Source of the DNA: Sedimentitalea nanhaiensis DSM 24252
GTDB taxonomy: Bacteria; Pseudomonadota; Alphaproteobacteria; Rhodobacterales; Rhodobacteraceae
Length of the DNA: 64,000 nt
Reading direction: 5' to 3'
NCBI RefSeq assembly: GCF_000473225.1
Contig: NZ_KI421508.1
Span: forward strand, 17,774 to 81,773
This document shows positions 1-8,571 of the stretch, in pieces. The number at the start of each line of letters is the position of its first letter. Position 1 is the stretch's first letter. Below the pieces are notes generated by a model that was not told where the DNA came from, made no database searches, and saw only the letters and a list, made by a program, of their open reading frames with translations. The translations under genes and the position numbers were made by a program.

Positions 1-237
1 TTGTTCCACCTTCTCAGTAAACTCTACGAGCGCACCAGCGTCGTCATCACCACGAACTTGAGCTTCAGCGAATGGGCCAGCGTGTTCGGCGATGCGAAAA
101 TGACCACCGCGCTACTCGACCGCCTTACCCACCGCTGCCACATCCTGGAGACCGGCAATGACAGCTATCGGTTCAAGGCCAGCTCGGAGACAGCGAAAAA
201 GAAACGAAAGGAGACAGCAGCATTGACGCCATCATGA
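1..237 (+). CDS. istB: IstB-like ATPase of an IS21-family element, C-terminal part
   Basis: This is the last 78 codons of the ATP-dependent transposition helper of IS21-type elements; the gene enters from beyond the window edge. The visible residues include the family's late motif [20 protein letters not shown] followed by the [14 protein letters not shown] segment and a basic tail, which is the typical IstB ending. IstB assembles on target DNA and stimulates the IstA transposase. The IS end follows the stop codon directly. Identity is firm from the motif; completeness and activity cannot be judged because the Walker motifs and istA lie outside the window. Confidence 0.9.
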   Translation: MFHLLSKLYERTSVVITTNLSFSEWASVFGDAKMTTALLDRLTHRCHILETGNDSYRFKASSETAKKKRKETAALTPS

Positions 238-310
238 CGCAAAGAACATAACAGCTGGGTGGGTCAAGTCTCGGTGACAATGCCGGGTCAGTTCTCAGCG
301 ACAATCAACA
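238..310 (+). mobile_element. Right end of the IS21-family element
   Basis: After the istB stop the sequence carries two related tracts, gggtcaagtctcggtgacaa and gggtcagttctcagcgacaa, and then ends in tcaaca. Tandem terminal repeats of this kind with a CA-3' tip are usual at IS21 ends. The exact tip (about position 310) is inferred because the left end is not in the window. Confidence 0.65.
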
Positions 311-537
311 CCTCATCGGCAGCTTGATCGGCCTGCATCGGAGACGAGGCTTGTGAGGCGCGTTGCAGCAAGAGCCATTGATTCAGGTCCTTTTTTGGAG
401 CTCTCTCGTTGTGTTCGCGGGCAACTCCCCTGCCTTACGGTCATGAGATCGACGAGAGAGCGCCGTTTCCGTCCGAGCTTTCCCTTTTTCGGTCCCTGTG
501 GCAGGTTTCCGGCCAAAAGACTTAAAGGTGGGGCGCT

Positions 538-1392
538 ATGAGTTGGGCACTTTTTATCGATGAATCCGGGCAGGATCAGCGGCAATCGCCATATGAAGTC
601 CTTGCTGGGATCGCCATTGAAGACCGAAAACTCTGGCGGCTGATACGGGATCTTTCCGATGCACAGGAGGAGATTTTCGGTCTGCGTCTCTTCGAGGCAT
701 ATGGCAGCGAGGCCAAAGCTCAGAAGCTTCTCAAAAAGAAGGTCTTCACGCATGCAGCGCAAATGCCACCGTTTCCAGCCGATCAGCGACGGACCCTTGC
801 ACGCGAGATTTTGCAAGACGGCACTGCCGTCAGCCGCGAGCGCCTGACGGCCCTGGCACAAGCGAAACTCGCTTATGTTTGCCGTGCGCTAGATATCTCT
901 CGCAAAGCGAAGGCACAGGCTTTTGCATCCATTGTTCCCCAGACCGCGCCTCGCCCCGCTGGAGGTATGTTGCGCAAAGACTATGCCTATCTGTTCGAGC
1001 GGTTTTTCTACTTTTTGAACAGTCAGCCGGAAGATCCGATGGGATACGTCGTTTTCGACGAGCTGGACAAAAGCGCAAGCCATATCCTCCTGACTCAAGT
1101 GTCAGAGTATTTCCTGAAGACCAACAAAGGCCGAACCCGGTCACGTCTGATCATTCCCGAGCCGTTTTTCGTTCACAGCGATATGACCACAATGGTCCAA
1201 GTTGCTGATTTGATGGCCTATTTCATCAGTTGGGGTGTGCGGTTGAACGGCATGCACGCGCAGCGGCGCCCCGAGCTCGATGATCTTTCTCGCAAAGTTA
1301 TGCGTCTTCGGTTTACCCAACACACGCCCGGGGGTTACACGAACTATGGGTTCAAAATCATCAACGACCTGAGAGCAGCCGTCGACCAATAA
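538..1392 (+). CDS. DUF3800 domain protein
   Basis: The 284-residue protein starts MSWALFIDESGQDQ; the IDESG motif near the N-terminus is the hallmark of the DUF3800 family, which is predicted to have an RNase H-like fold with acidic catalytic residues. A second acidic motif, VVFDELDKS, lies in the middle and the family-typical ADLMAYFISWG segment with its Asp lies near residue 225. A ggtgggg tract 7 bases upstream supports this start. DUF3800 genes are common on mobile elements and in defence islands, but no substrate is established. It stands alone, transcribed toward the SMC-like ATPase gene. Confidence 0.85.
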   Translation: MSWALFIDESGQDQRQSPYEVLAGIAIEDRKLWRLIRDLSDAQEEIFGLRLFEAYGSEAKAQKLLKKKVFTHAAQMPPFPADQRRTLAREILQDGTAVSRERLTALAQAKLAYVCRALDISRKAKAQAFASIVPQTAPRPAGGMLRKDYAYLFERFFYFLNSQPEDPMGYVVFDELDKSASHILLTQVSEYFLKTNKGRTRSRLIIPEPFFVHSDMTTMVQVADLMAYFISWGVRLNGMHAQRRPELDDLSRKVMRLRFTQHTPGGYTNYGFKIINDLRAAVDQ

Positions 1393-1583
1393 AAAAGGCA
1401 ATGCCGTCGCCAGCAAAGCCTCCGAGGAGAGAGATAGCACCAGCAGATCGATTTGTCCAGTTCGGCAACACCGTTCGATGTTCTTACGCCACTTTAAGGC
1501 CTTGATTTATAGTCCTAAAATTATTTTCTACTGGTGCGGTACGCCCGTGTTTCAATGTCAGTCATTGGTATGTTCAGGGGGCG

Positions 1584-1620
1584 TCGCCTGCGGCGATCAG
1601 CTCTAGTCGGCCTCGCCGAC
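1584..1620. terminator. Two tandem hairpins between convergent genes
   Basis: TCGCC-tgc-GGCGA (1584-1596) and GTCGGC-ctc-GCCGAC (1606-1620) lie between the ends of the convergent DUF3800 and ATPase genes. Neither has a clear T-run, so a bidirectional terminator role is inferred from position. I see nothing else in 1393-1682. Confidence 0.35.
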
Positions 1621-1682
1621 CGGAGCCTAGGGTCTCCGCCCATACGGGTCACGATCTTCGCCCAAAACGTCCTTGTGCCACG

Positions 1683-4136
1683 TCACTTTGGCTTCCGTTT
1701 CAGATTCAGGTTGGTCGACGAGCACGAGCATCGCAGCGCTTCAGGCGGGCCATGTCGAGGTGTCACATAAAGCCAGCCCTGGCATTCCGGACATTTGGCA
1801 CAGTCAAGGAGATCCTGAAGAGCTTTCACGACTGGCGCGAAGTCGTTTGCAGTGAAGTTGGCCCAATCATTGAAGTGAACCGCCCGATTGATCGCCCAAT
1901 CCTCTTCACCCTTGTGAGTGCTGGCCTCTTTCAGCTTCTGTTTGCGCGCTAAGGCGTCGGTCTTTTGAGAGCCATTGTTCCAGGATTGCGCAGCATCTGC
2001 TGCTTTCCCTAGCAGCTCTTTCAGTCGAAACATGGCGCTTGGAAGCAAACTTCCCATGTCATAATTATTGTCAGCCCGAAACCCTGTCTGAGCTGCCAGC
2101 TGATCTGCAAGCAAGCGAGAAACGAATTCCATATGGCGCCGCAGAATGGGTGCCGCAACTTCGACCCTGTCCTTGGCCAGCTCAGCTTCAATATCAGCCC
2201 ACACGTCCGGATTGGCCTCCACAACCGGCCCGGTCTCCACAGACCAGCTGTCAAATGCGATTGAAGTCTTGCGGGTCACCAATTTGGCCGACCGCATTTG
2301 CTCTGCCCAAACTTTATCATGCGTGGCGATCACAAACTGGGTGTCGGGAAACTCCGACATCAGCAGTTTGCAGAACTGATATCGGTGATCCGCGTCGACG
2401 GACATGACGACATCATCGAGTAGGGCGACCGAAAATCCATCTCCGAGCAGTCGCTTCATGAGAGCCAGATACAGGCATACGCCCATTCCGTCCTGATGGC
2501 CTTCGCTGTGAAACGCCCCCGGTGGAAACAGACCGCGTTCGTAGAAATTGACGTCAAAGTCGAGACGACCTTCGGTCGCCTTCAAGCGTGCCACGAATTT
2601 CTGTTCATCGCCATCATTGAGGACACGGTAGAACTTGCTGAAATCATCTTCGACTGCGTCATAAAGCGCGTCGAGTTCTGTTTCCATTGCGCTGCACCAA
2701 GCCTCATAGGCCACCTCACTGGCCTCGCGGGCTTTCTTGGCGTCAGTCTCTACTTTCCGTGCCTCACGGTAGTCGTGAAACCGCTGATCCGCGTTGATCA
2801 GAAAGCTTTGCGCTTCAACCGTTGCTGTCTGATCAGGCTTGGCCCGCACCGCTTCCGTGAACTCGGACAACGCCACTTCGAACCCGCGCGGCATCCCAGG
2901 CCACCCCGCTTCAAGCCGATCCTTGAGAGCCAGTACATCGGAAAACTGCTTCAGTTTCTCCTGTAAAGAGGCCAAGTCCTTGCCCCAGGCTTCAATCTGC
3001 GCCAGAAAATCTGCCGCCTTCTCAGCTTTTGCGATGCGATGCGCTTCCAACAGAAGCGCTTTCAGGTTTGCCACCTCAGACGACAAAGCACCGGCGTCAT
3101 CCATAAGATTTTGCTGCACCTCTCCGGCCGTCTTCGACTTTTCCTGTTTCGCGTGCAAATGCGCCAGCAGATGCGCCTCATCCGGCCATTCATGGTCGCA
3201 CATCGGACATTCAGGTCCGTCGACGAGTTTCAAACCTTGAGCCACCAAGGCGCGCTGGTGCAACGCGATCAACAGTTGCGGGTCGTTTTCCAGTTTTTTG
3301 ATATGATCCAGGAGACGGGTCGCTGCTGGCGTTTCCAGTGTTGGCAAGCCATCGATCGCATCCTTGAGCTTCGTTAGCTCAATCAGCGCCGCGGCGGTGT
3401 TGAGCGGCTGCTCTGACGACGGTTCAGCTAGGCCCTGGTCAAGTTTGGTCTCTGCCGTGACCTCGTCAAGAACCGGCAATCCAAGCAGCTGCCGATTTGG
3501 GTTCACGGCTCCCATGACATCGGAGGCTGAGAGAGATGACAGGCCGAGATGCTGAAGCAGGGTGTTACGCTTGTTTTTTGTGTCTTTTTCAGCCGCTGTC
3601 GCCGCCCGGTTGAGCTTGCCAAATGCCGTGTTTAACACAGACCGGGTTTGACCAAGGTCGTCGATCTTAAGGATTGCCTGAATTTCCTTGGATCGCTCTG
3701 TCGGTTCGACAAGGATGAACTTCAAAATCTCCCGTCGGGCGAGCGTAATCTCCGGATGGCTCGCCACGTCCTGCAGGACTTCGACGATAGCCGCGTCATT
3801 GGGCTCTATCTTTGGTTTCTTTGGCGCTGAAACGCTGCGCGTGAGCTTCGCCGACTTTCCAAGGGTTGGGAAGGTCAGTTCAAGTTCGACAAACGCTGCA
3901 TCCGGGAAATTGATCCGATCAACATGCGGCGCATGGTCTCCGATGCTCAGCCCCTTGGTACCGCGCCCTGTCAGGCGGCCGATCTGCCCGGTCAGACCAA
4001 ACTCTATCGCATCAATCACGCCGCTCTTGCCGGATCCGTTCGGGCCTGACACGGCAAATGTCTTGCCATCGAGGTCGATGTCGAGTTTGCGAATGCCCCT
4101 GAACTCTTCGATGTGGGCTGAGAGGATTTTGATCAC
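1683..4136 (-). CDS. Rad50/SMC-like ATPase with zinc hook
   Basis: This 817-residue ABC-type ATPase has Walker A GPNGSGKS at residues 31-38, a coiled-coil middle, a Rad50-type hook CPMC at 310-313, a signature-like SEGHQDGMG at 544-552, Walker B VALLDDVVMSVD at 570-581 and a switch histidine in ATHD at 604-607. A C-terminal extension ends with a cysteine cluster (CAKCPEC and CSC) that looks like a second zinc site. It belongs with RecF/RecN/SMC-like AAA proteins used in DNA repair or in anti-phage and anti-plasmid systems. The GTG start overlaps the stop of the 58-residue gene by 4 bases, so the two are translationally coupled. Target and function are unknown. Confidence 0.8.
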   Translation of the reverse strand: MIKILSAHIEEFRGIRKLDIDLDGKTFAVSGPNGSGKSGVIDAIEFGLTGQIGRLTGRGTKGLSIGDHAPHVDRINFPDAAFVELELTFPTLGKSAKLTRSVSAPKKPKIEPNDAAIVEVLQDVASHPEITLARREILKFILVEPTERSKEIQAILKIDDLGQTRSVLNTAFGKLNRAATAAEKDTKNKRNTLLQHLGLSSLSASDVMGAVNPNRQLLGLPVLDEVTAETKLDQGLAEPSSEQPLNTAAALIELTKLKDAIDGLPTLETPAATRLLDHIKKLENDPQLLIALHQRALVAQGLKLVDGPECPMCDHEWPDEAHLLAHLHAKQEKSKTAGEVQQNLMDDAGALSSEVANLKALLLEAHRIAKAEKAADFLAQIEAWGKDLASLQEKLKQFSDVLALKDRLEAGWPGMPRGFEVALSEFTEAVRAKPDQTATVEAQSFLINADQRFHDYREARKVETDAKKAREASEVAYEAWCSAMETELDALYDAVEDDFSKFYRVLNDGDEQKFVARLKATEGRLDFDVNFYERGLFPPGAFHSEGHQDGMGVCLYLALMKRLLGDGFSVALLDDVVMSVDADHRYQFCKLLMSEFPDTQFVIATHDKVWAEQMRSAKLVTRKTSIAFDSWSVETGPVVEANPDVWADIEAELAKDRVEVAAPILRRHMEFVSRLLADQLAAQTGFRADNNYDMGSLLPSAMFRLKELLGKAADAAQSWNNGSQKTDALARKQKLKEASTHKGEEDWAINRAVHFNDWANFTANDFAPVVKALQDLLDCAKCPECQGWLYVTPRHGPPEALRCSCSSTNLNLKRKPK

Positions 4137-4309
4137 AGAACCTCTCCCCCATCCGGCAGAGAGAAGATGTCGACCAGCTCGTCTGCCTTGGTCTTCTTGT
4201 CATCCAGAAGGCAGTCTTTCAGCTTTTCGATCTTGGCAGAGTCAAAGGTTTCATTTGCCTCTAAAGTCTCAATGAATTTTGCGACCACCGCCGCCTGCAG
4301 GGACGCCAT
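4133..4309 (-). CDS. 58-residue partner protein of the SMC-like ATPase
   Basis: This small reading frame begins MASLQAAVVAKFIETLEA and ends SLPDGGEVL. It starts 12 bases after the repA stop and its TGA overlaps the GTG start of the ATPase (GTGA), which is the arrangement of a co-translated partner. The composition is acidic and helical with no signal peptide or cysteine motif beyond one Cys. No family is recognised. The coding call rests on the precise packing between two longer genes and on sensible amino-acid use. It could regulate or stabilise the ATPase. Confidence 0.65.
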   Translation of the reverse strand: MASLQAAVVAKFIETLEANETFDSAKIEKLKDCLLDDKKTKADELVDIFSLPDGGEVL

Positions 4310-4320
4310 GCTCTTAACTC

Positions 4321-5379
4321 CTAGGGCTTGCCGCGCTTTTCATACCAGCTGTGGCAGAATTTGATGAAATGGCGCGCCGGATGCTTGGGCTCGATCTCTT
4401 CGCGTCCGCACCATGCCCTCCACTCCTGCTCGATCATCCGCACGTCCCAGCCAGGCGCAGCGGTGCGAGCGTCATGGTAGGCTTCAGGATCGAGCGCCCC
4501 TTCGTAGATTTCGACAACAGGTACCGGAACTGTTCCCTTACTGCGGAAGACGACGATGTTACCCTCCAGGAAAGGATCGTAATCCGGGAAGTGATCGTGC
4601 TGCTCAGCATCCGCGATGATGTTGTTGACCAGGCGCTTGAACTCTTTAGCCGACGACTGCGAGCCGCATTTCAGGCGCAGCTTTTCCAAACCAATGCGCC
4701 ATTCAGCTGACTTCCCACAGTGTTTGCGGGCGATCTCATACATCCGCCGCTCTAGCGGTTTCTTCAGGCGGAAATAATCTCGGCTGATCGTCAGCACTTC
4801 CTTAGCCTGAATGGCATTGAAGACCCAATCCGACAGTGTCACCTGGACTTCCTGTAGCACCCCATCGACATCGCGGCGCACCGTCTTCGCGCTTTCCACC
4901 AAGCCAAACACGTTCCACTGCCGCTCATCACCGGTGTGGATGTTTGTTTTGATTGTCGTCCCCCGCAGTCGCTCAAGAGCCTCTTCGGCCCGATTATATG
5001 CGCTGCCCCCTGCCGGCTTGCCGGTTGCAACGATATAATCGCTCACCTTGAAACTTACCGTCTTGGAGACTTCACGGCCGTCATTCAGTGCAGCAATAAG
5101 CTGCGAGATACAAAAAATGAGAATGTCACGATCAAAAACCGTTGCCATTCCCTTCGCTGACGGTGAAATCTCGATGTAATTTTCGCCGTTCTCATAGCGG
5201 CGCGTCTGATGGTCTGGCTTCTTGGAGATCGAGAAAACCGGATGCTCCATACCGGCCATGTCGCTCTTTGGCGCTGCATCGAAGATATCGCAGATGAACA
5301 GATCCGGCTGCTGGAACCGGTCTGGCAGCAGCGGGTTCGCTAACCGCTTCACTGGCTTATCACCCACCTCAGTCACCAT
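4321..5379 (-). CDS. repA: Plasmid replication initiator RepA (RPA family)
   Basis: The 352-residue protein carries the conserved start of the RPA replication-initiator family (LLPDRFQQPDLFICDIFDA, then DMAGMEHPVFSISKKPD) and the winged-helix region with IEISPSAKGMATVFDRDILIF. Such proteins bind iterons upstream of their own gene and open the origin. Nine iterons lie immediately upstream and the first lies inside the first codons (residues 3-8), so initiator binding probably also represses repA. The ATG at 5379 is chosen because the conserved LLPDRF block needs a start upstream of it. The 58-residue and SMC-like genes follow as one unit. Confidence 0.9.
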   Translation of the reverse strand: MVTEVGDKPVKRLANPLLPDRFQQPDLFICDIFDAAPKSDMAGMEHPVFSISKKPDHQTRRYENGENYIEISPSAKGMATVFDRDILIFCISQLIAALNDGREVSKTVSFKVSDYIVATGKPAGGSAYNRAEEALERLRGTTIKTNIHTGDERQWNVFGLVESAKTVRRDVDGVLQEVQVTLSDWVFNAIQAKEVLTISRDYFRLKKPLERRMYEIARKHCGKSAEWRIGLEKLRLKCGSQSSAKEFKRLVNNIIADAEQHDHFPDYDPFLEGNIVVFRSKGTVPVPVVEIYEGALDPEAYHDARTAAPGWDVRMIEQEWRAWCGREEIEPKHPARHFIKFCHSWYEKRGKP

Positions 5380-5609
5380 ACTGGCCTATTACCCACCGAT
5401 TCTCTCTGTCTCTGGCTTATCACACACTAGTGGCTTATCGCCCACCAAGTCAATCCTTTGGCTTATCACCCACCAAAACCCCTATTTAGCTGGCTTATCG
5501 CACACTCGGCCAATGGCTGAGCCAAAATGATCAATGAATACATGCCAGTGGCTTGCCACACACCGAACGCTGGCTTATCGCACACCCTTTTGTTGGCTTA
5601 TCACCCACC
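5353..5609 (+). repeat. Nine iterons of the RepA origin
   Basis: Direct repeats of the 16-mer tggcttatc(a/g)c(c/a)cacc begin at 5353, 5382, 5413, 5431, 5459, 5491, 5549, 5571 and 5594. Most differ by one or two bases; the copies at 5382 (tggcctattaccc) and 5549 (tggcttgccacac) are the most diverged. Spacing is irregular (18 to 58 bases). All copies point the same way and the first overlaps the repA coding start. This is the expected RepA binding array. Confidence 0.93.
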
Positions 5610-5750
5610 GCACATTTTGTAAGCTATTGATATCATGCATTGAATCAGAACAAATTTATCCGTAACCCATTCATATAACACAGATTTAACACACACTGAT
5701 CGGCTATACGTCCAACCAATGATTTGTGCGAAGAGACATAGAGCAACGAA
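5610..5750. other. AT-rich segment next to the iterons, probable origin-melting region
   Basis: The stretch is clearly richer in A and T than the genes around it (for example cattcatataacacagattt). It sits directly outside the iterons on the side away from repA, where duplex opening is expected. A weak DnaA-box-like ttatccgta lies near 5657. The role is inferred from position and composition. Confidence 0.5.
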
Positions 5751-5856
5751 ATGCTTAGAAGAATTGGTGCATTTTCATCAATTGAGTCACCCAGAGAAGC
5801 CTTGGAACGATCAGCAAACTTGAATTTAACCCCCAGTATCGTATATCTATCTGGCT

Positions 5857-6114
5857 ATGACCAAGACGATGCAAACAGCGATACTGACCACAGTGAACGC
5901 TCCGTACCAGACGATGCTGGATGCGGACGCTCTCGCGTTGGCCATTTCGCAGCACGACATCAAGCTTGCACAAGTGGGGTCGTTTTTGACCGAAACCCCG
6001 GTCGACGCACAGATCGCTTTCGCCGAGGCTTTTGGCATTTCGCCATCGGAACTCGCGGCAACCGCAACAGAGTTTGCGAACTGGTCCGGCCAGCCCGTCG
6101 CCCTGGCTGCTTAG
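5857..6114 (+). CDS. Small protein upstream of AbiEii-type toxin, probable antitoxin
   Basis: This 85-residue protein (start MTKTMQTAILTTVNAPYQTML) ends two bases before the GTG start of the nucleotidyltransferase-type toxin gene, so the pair is probably translationally coupled. It contains DADALALAISQHDIKLAQVGSFL and AFGISPSELAATATEF, which resemble helical blocks but not a helix-turn-helix I can name. The antitoxin role is inferred from position only; it does not look like the usual AbiEi protein. No good ribosome-binding site is seen before the ATG. Confidence 0.6.
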   Translation: MTKTMQTAILTTVNAPYQTMLDADALALAISQHDIKLAQVGSFLTETPVDAQIAFAEAFGISPSELAATATEFANWSGQPVALAA

Positions 6115-6116
6115 GC

Positions 6117-6776
6117 GTGGTTTCGGCCGCGTCCCGATGGCGCGATCTTATCATGGAAGCCTTCAGCATTATTGATCGCGTCAATCACGACGTACAGATC
6201 TTGGAGAATTGGTCATTCGGTGGTGGTACCGCAATGATGATCCAGATTGATCATCGCGAGAGCCATGATGTCGACCTCTTCCTCGATGACCCCCAGTTGT
6301 TGCCCTACGTGGAAGCGACCGTTGCCGAGATGCAGTTTTCCATCGGCGAAGCGACCTATAACGGAGACGGGTCCGGCCACCTTAAGATCGCTTTCGACGG
6401 TATCGGCGAAATCGACTTTATCGTCACCGGCCATGTCACAGACACCCCGACCATCGAAACACAAATCGAAGGCCGGCAGGTCTCGCTCGAAACCGTTCCA
6501 GAAATCGTCGCCAAGAAAATCCGGTACCGTGGGTCGCGCATCCAACCGCGGGATATCTTCGACGTTGCAGCAGCAGTGACATCCGGGCAGTCCGACGAGA
6601 TCCTTGCTGCATTGGCAACCATTCCCGGCCACGTTCACATCGCAATCCAACAGATTGAAAAGCTGTCAGAAGATTACATCTCCAACAGCATCTCACAGCT
6701 GGCTCTTCGGGACACCTCCGCCGGTCTCGTAAAAACCGCCCGCGACATAGCCCTCGAGACACTGCGAAAGGTCTGA
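6117..6776 (+). CDS. AbiEii/AbiGii-type nucleotidyltransferase toxin
   Basis: Starting at GTG 6117 the protein has 219 residues. It shows FGGGTAM (34-40) followed by HRESHDVDLF (46-55), the nucleotidyltransferase motif with paired Asp residues that defines the AbiEii/DUF1814 family. Members transfer nucleotides to RNA, often tRNA, and block growth. The C-terminal part has the family helices after PREIVAKK-like VPEIVAKKIRYRGSRIQPRDIFDV. The same frame stays open upstream to 5751, but that part overlaps the antitoxin in another frame and has no family features, so the GTG just after the antitoxin stop is preferred. Confidence 0.82.
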   Translation: MVSAASRWRDLIMEAFSIIDRVNHDVQILENWSFGGGTAMMIQIDHRESHDVDLFLDDPQLLPYVEATVAEMQFSIGEATYNGDGSGHLKIAFDGIGEIDFIVTGHVTDTPTIETQIEGRQVSLETVPEIVAKKIRYRGSRIQPRDIFDVAAAVTSGQSDEILAALATIPGHVHIAIQQIEKLSEDYISNSISQLALRDTSAGLVKTARDIALETLRKV

Positions 6777-6948
6777 CATCTCTGACAAGTCTTTCAGAGA
6801 CGAAGATACAATTACGTCAAGGGCCCTCCCCTCCACATACATCGACGATCCGCTTTGGTCAGGTCCCGACCAGAATCGAGGTCCCATCCGAGGCACGATC
6901 TTTGCGCCGGAGTGGCCTATCACACTCCTTGAACGTGACTTCGCAAAC

Positions 6949-6980
6949 CGAAAGACGGGGCCGAAGCCCCACCCCTTTCG
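6949..6980 (-). terminator. Hairpin after the 155-residue gene
   Basis: Nested arms CGAAAG/CTTTCG (6949-6954 with 6975-6980) and GGGGC/GCCCC (6957-6961 with 6966-6970) form a strong hairpin directly after the stop of the minus-strand gene. The gene from 6117 converges on it from the other side. The region 6777-6948 holds nothing I recognise. Confidence 0.6.
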
Positions 6981-6981
6981 T

Positions 6982-7449
6982 CTAGGTTTCAGCACCTGCC
7001 GCATCGTCTGCCCTGACAGCAAGATCGATGACGTGATGAACCAAAAAAGCCTCAATCAAGGACAGCGCATATTCACTGTCGATTGGGAGCATGTCTGGGC
7101 TGAGATGATGATTGTCGACATAGTCTTCAGCATCCCAAAGCGCCCGCGTATCCCTCGGATTGTCCGGCTCAATTCGGCGCACAACCATTTCGAAGGTGCT
7201 GTTTGCCAGCGAGATCGCCTCCCTCCGATAGGACGCGTCTACAGGAAGGGAGGTGATTTGATACCCCGTTCGAGGTAGTGCATTCGGCTTTGGTTTTTGC
7301 GCTTCATAGTCACGGATCAACAAGCCCCAGCTCGGATAGCCTTCCTCTTTGGCGATGCGTTCCAGAGCACGGTTCAAAGGAATGTCGTCTTCGCGACGAA
7401 TGAGCCTCGCCTTGCATTTCAGTTCATTGATGGGTGCAGAGAGGTTCAT
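6982..7449 (-). CDS. Hypothetical plasmid protein
   Basis: The 155-residue protein begins MNLSAPINELKCKARLIRRE. The N-terminal block KCKARLIRREDDIPLNRALERIAKEEGYPSWGLLIRDY resembles the short helical module seen at the start of some plasmid and glyoxalase-like proteins, where it precedes another domain. The rest is unrecognised. I chose the ATG at 7449 because an AGGAG tract lies 8 bases upstream; a start at 7494 would add 15 residues without a ribosome-binding site. It is transcribed away from the RES operon downstream of it. Confidence 0.65.
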   Translation of the reverse strand: MNLSAPINELKCKARLIRREDDIPLNRALERIAKEEGYPSWGLLIRDYEAQKPKPNALPRTGYQITSLPVDASYRREAISLANSTFEMVVRRIEPDNPRDTRALWDAEDYVDNHHLSPDMLPIDSEYALSLIEAFLVHHVIDLAVRADDAAGAET

Positions 7450-7656
7450 GTGAGTTTCTCCTATTGCGAGCAAAAATTCACAATCCCTCCTCATGTGAGC
7501 GCTCGAACAGAAAAAGCTCTATTGCAAACCCTGCATGCTGAATACTTTCCCAACGGAGGGGGGAGGCTGGGGCGTCAGCCGTGTCCTGAGAATAGGAACC
7601 CACCGGCTGCCCTTCAACCCGAAAGCGAAGGAATGATTGTTTGGCCGCGGTGTCAG

Positions 7657-8226
7657 CTAGATCTTTGTCCAGTCGATCACGCCATGGTCTTTGACATGGT
7701 CAACAGCTTCAAAGCTGACATAGTCCCCGAAAATCACCATGTTGCTGCCGTCATGCCGCGCGTTTGGCACCAATAGCGCCGAGGGATCTGCTTCATCCTC
7801 TGAGCCTAGGAAATGCGCAGCCTCGCCGATCTTTTGGCAAGCTTCATACTCACCTTCCCGCTTAAGATAAGGCAGCTTTCCGTATGTCGCCGGATCAATC
7901 CCAAGACCGGCCAGGAATGACATGTCGGTTAGGTCGAGAACGCCATCGATCTTCACCTGTAGCTCATGCAGCCGGTACTTGATTTTTGAAGGTGCAATCG
8001 GCTGGCCCCGCGCGACATGATAGTGCATCTCCGCAAGCGCCCCTTCCCGGCTCATCGAGGTGTAGAGGACCTCAAATGTGCCGTCATCCCACCGGTTGCC
8101 GCCTGCAAAGAAAAGCGTCGGGTCCCGCCCGTCGCGCGTAACGCGCCACAGGCGGCCTTCATATGCCTGGGTCGCTAGTCCTTCCAGAGCATCGATGAGT
8201 GTGTGATCTCTGGGACCTTCGATCAT
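7657..8226 (-). CDS. RES-domain toxin (NAD+-degrading family)
   Basis: The 189-residue protein shows the RES layout: LWRVTRDG with Arg28, LYTSMSREGALAEMHYH with the conserved Glu66, and a late GDYVSFEAVDHV segment with the family serine. RES toxins (ParT, MbcT and relatives) break down NAD+ or modify enzymes with its ADP-ribose part. The gene follows the Xre/DUF2384 antitoxin by 3 bases, as is normal for this class. Identification is strong by both motif and neighbour. Confidence 0.88.
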   Translation of the reverse strand: MIEGPRDHTLIDALEGLATQAYEGRLWRVTRDGRDPTLFFAGGNRWDDGTFEVLYTSMSREGALAEMHYHVARGQPIAPSKIKYRLHELQVKIDGVLDLTDMSFLAGLGIDPATYGKLPYLKREGEYEACQKIGEAAHFLGSEDEADPSALLVPNARHDGSNMVIFGDYVSFEAVDHVKDHGVIDWTKI

Positions 8227-8229
8227 GTG

Positions 8230-8571
8230 TTACAGATATCCGTCAGTGTCCAGACGATCGAGCACGCGGAAGATCTCCACCACCTCGCCATCATGGATCA
8301 AGTCAATGGCCCGCTGCCCTTCGAGCTGCGGATGGCGCGCGTATAGCCAAAGACGAATTTCGTCATTGGAGTAGTAGTCTTCCAACCGCCTCACAACATA
8401 GATGAGGTCAGACAGAACTCGCTCGCTGGTTGGCTGAGGTCGCTTCGTCCCATTTCGCCAGCGAGAGACTGTGGCTTTGGAGACATCTGTGACATTCGCA
8501 ATGTCTGTCCCGTTCAAACCACCGATAGATTCAAGATCTGATATGCTCCTTGCAATTGCTGTAGTTGTCAT
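8230..8571 (-). CDS. Xre/MbcA/ParS-type antitoxin (DUF2384)
   Basis: The 113-residue protein has a helix-turn-helix (LNGTDIANVTDVSKATVSRW, residues about 19-38) and the C-terminal DUF2384 toxin-binding region ending GEVVEIFRVLDRLDTDGYL. It neutralises the RES toxin encoded next and should repress the operon. Its start overlaps the stop of the 449-residue gene by 4 bases (ATGA), so three genes are co-translated from the promoter upstream of 9917. Confidence 0.88.
   Translation of the reverse strand: MTTTAIARSISDLESIGGLNGTDIANVTDVSKATVSRWRNGTKRPQPTSERVLSDLIYVVRRLEDYYSNDEIRLWLYARHPQLEGQRAIDLIHDGEVVEIFRVLDRLDTDGYL

Noticed and set aside
5353-5609. CRISPR array
   Set aside because: The repeats are 16 bases with irregular short spacing directly upstream of a replication initiator; they are iterons.
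5751-6116. Upstream extension of the AbiEii-type toxin frame to 341 residues
   Set aside because: The added 122 residues are Arg-rich, without family match, and overlap the better antitoxin frame.
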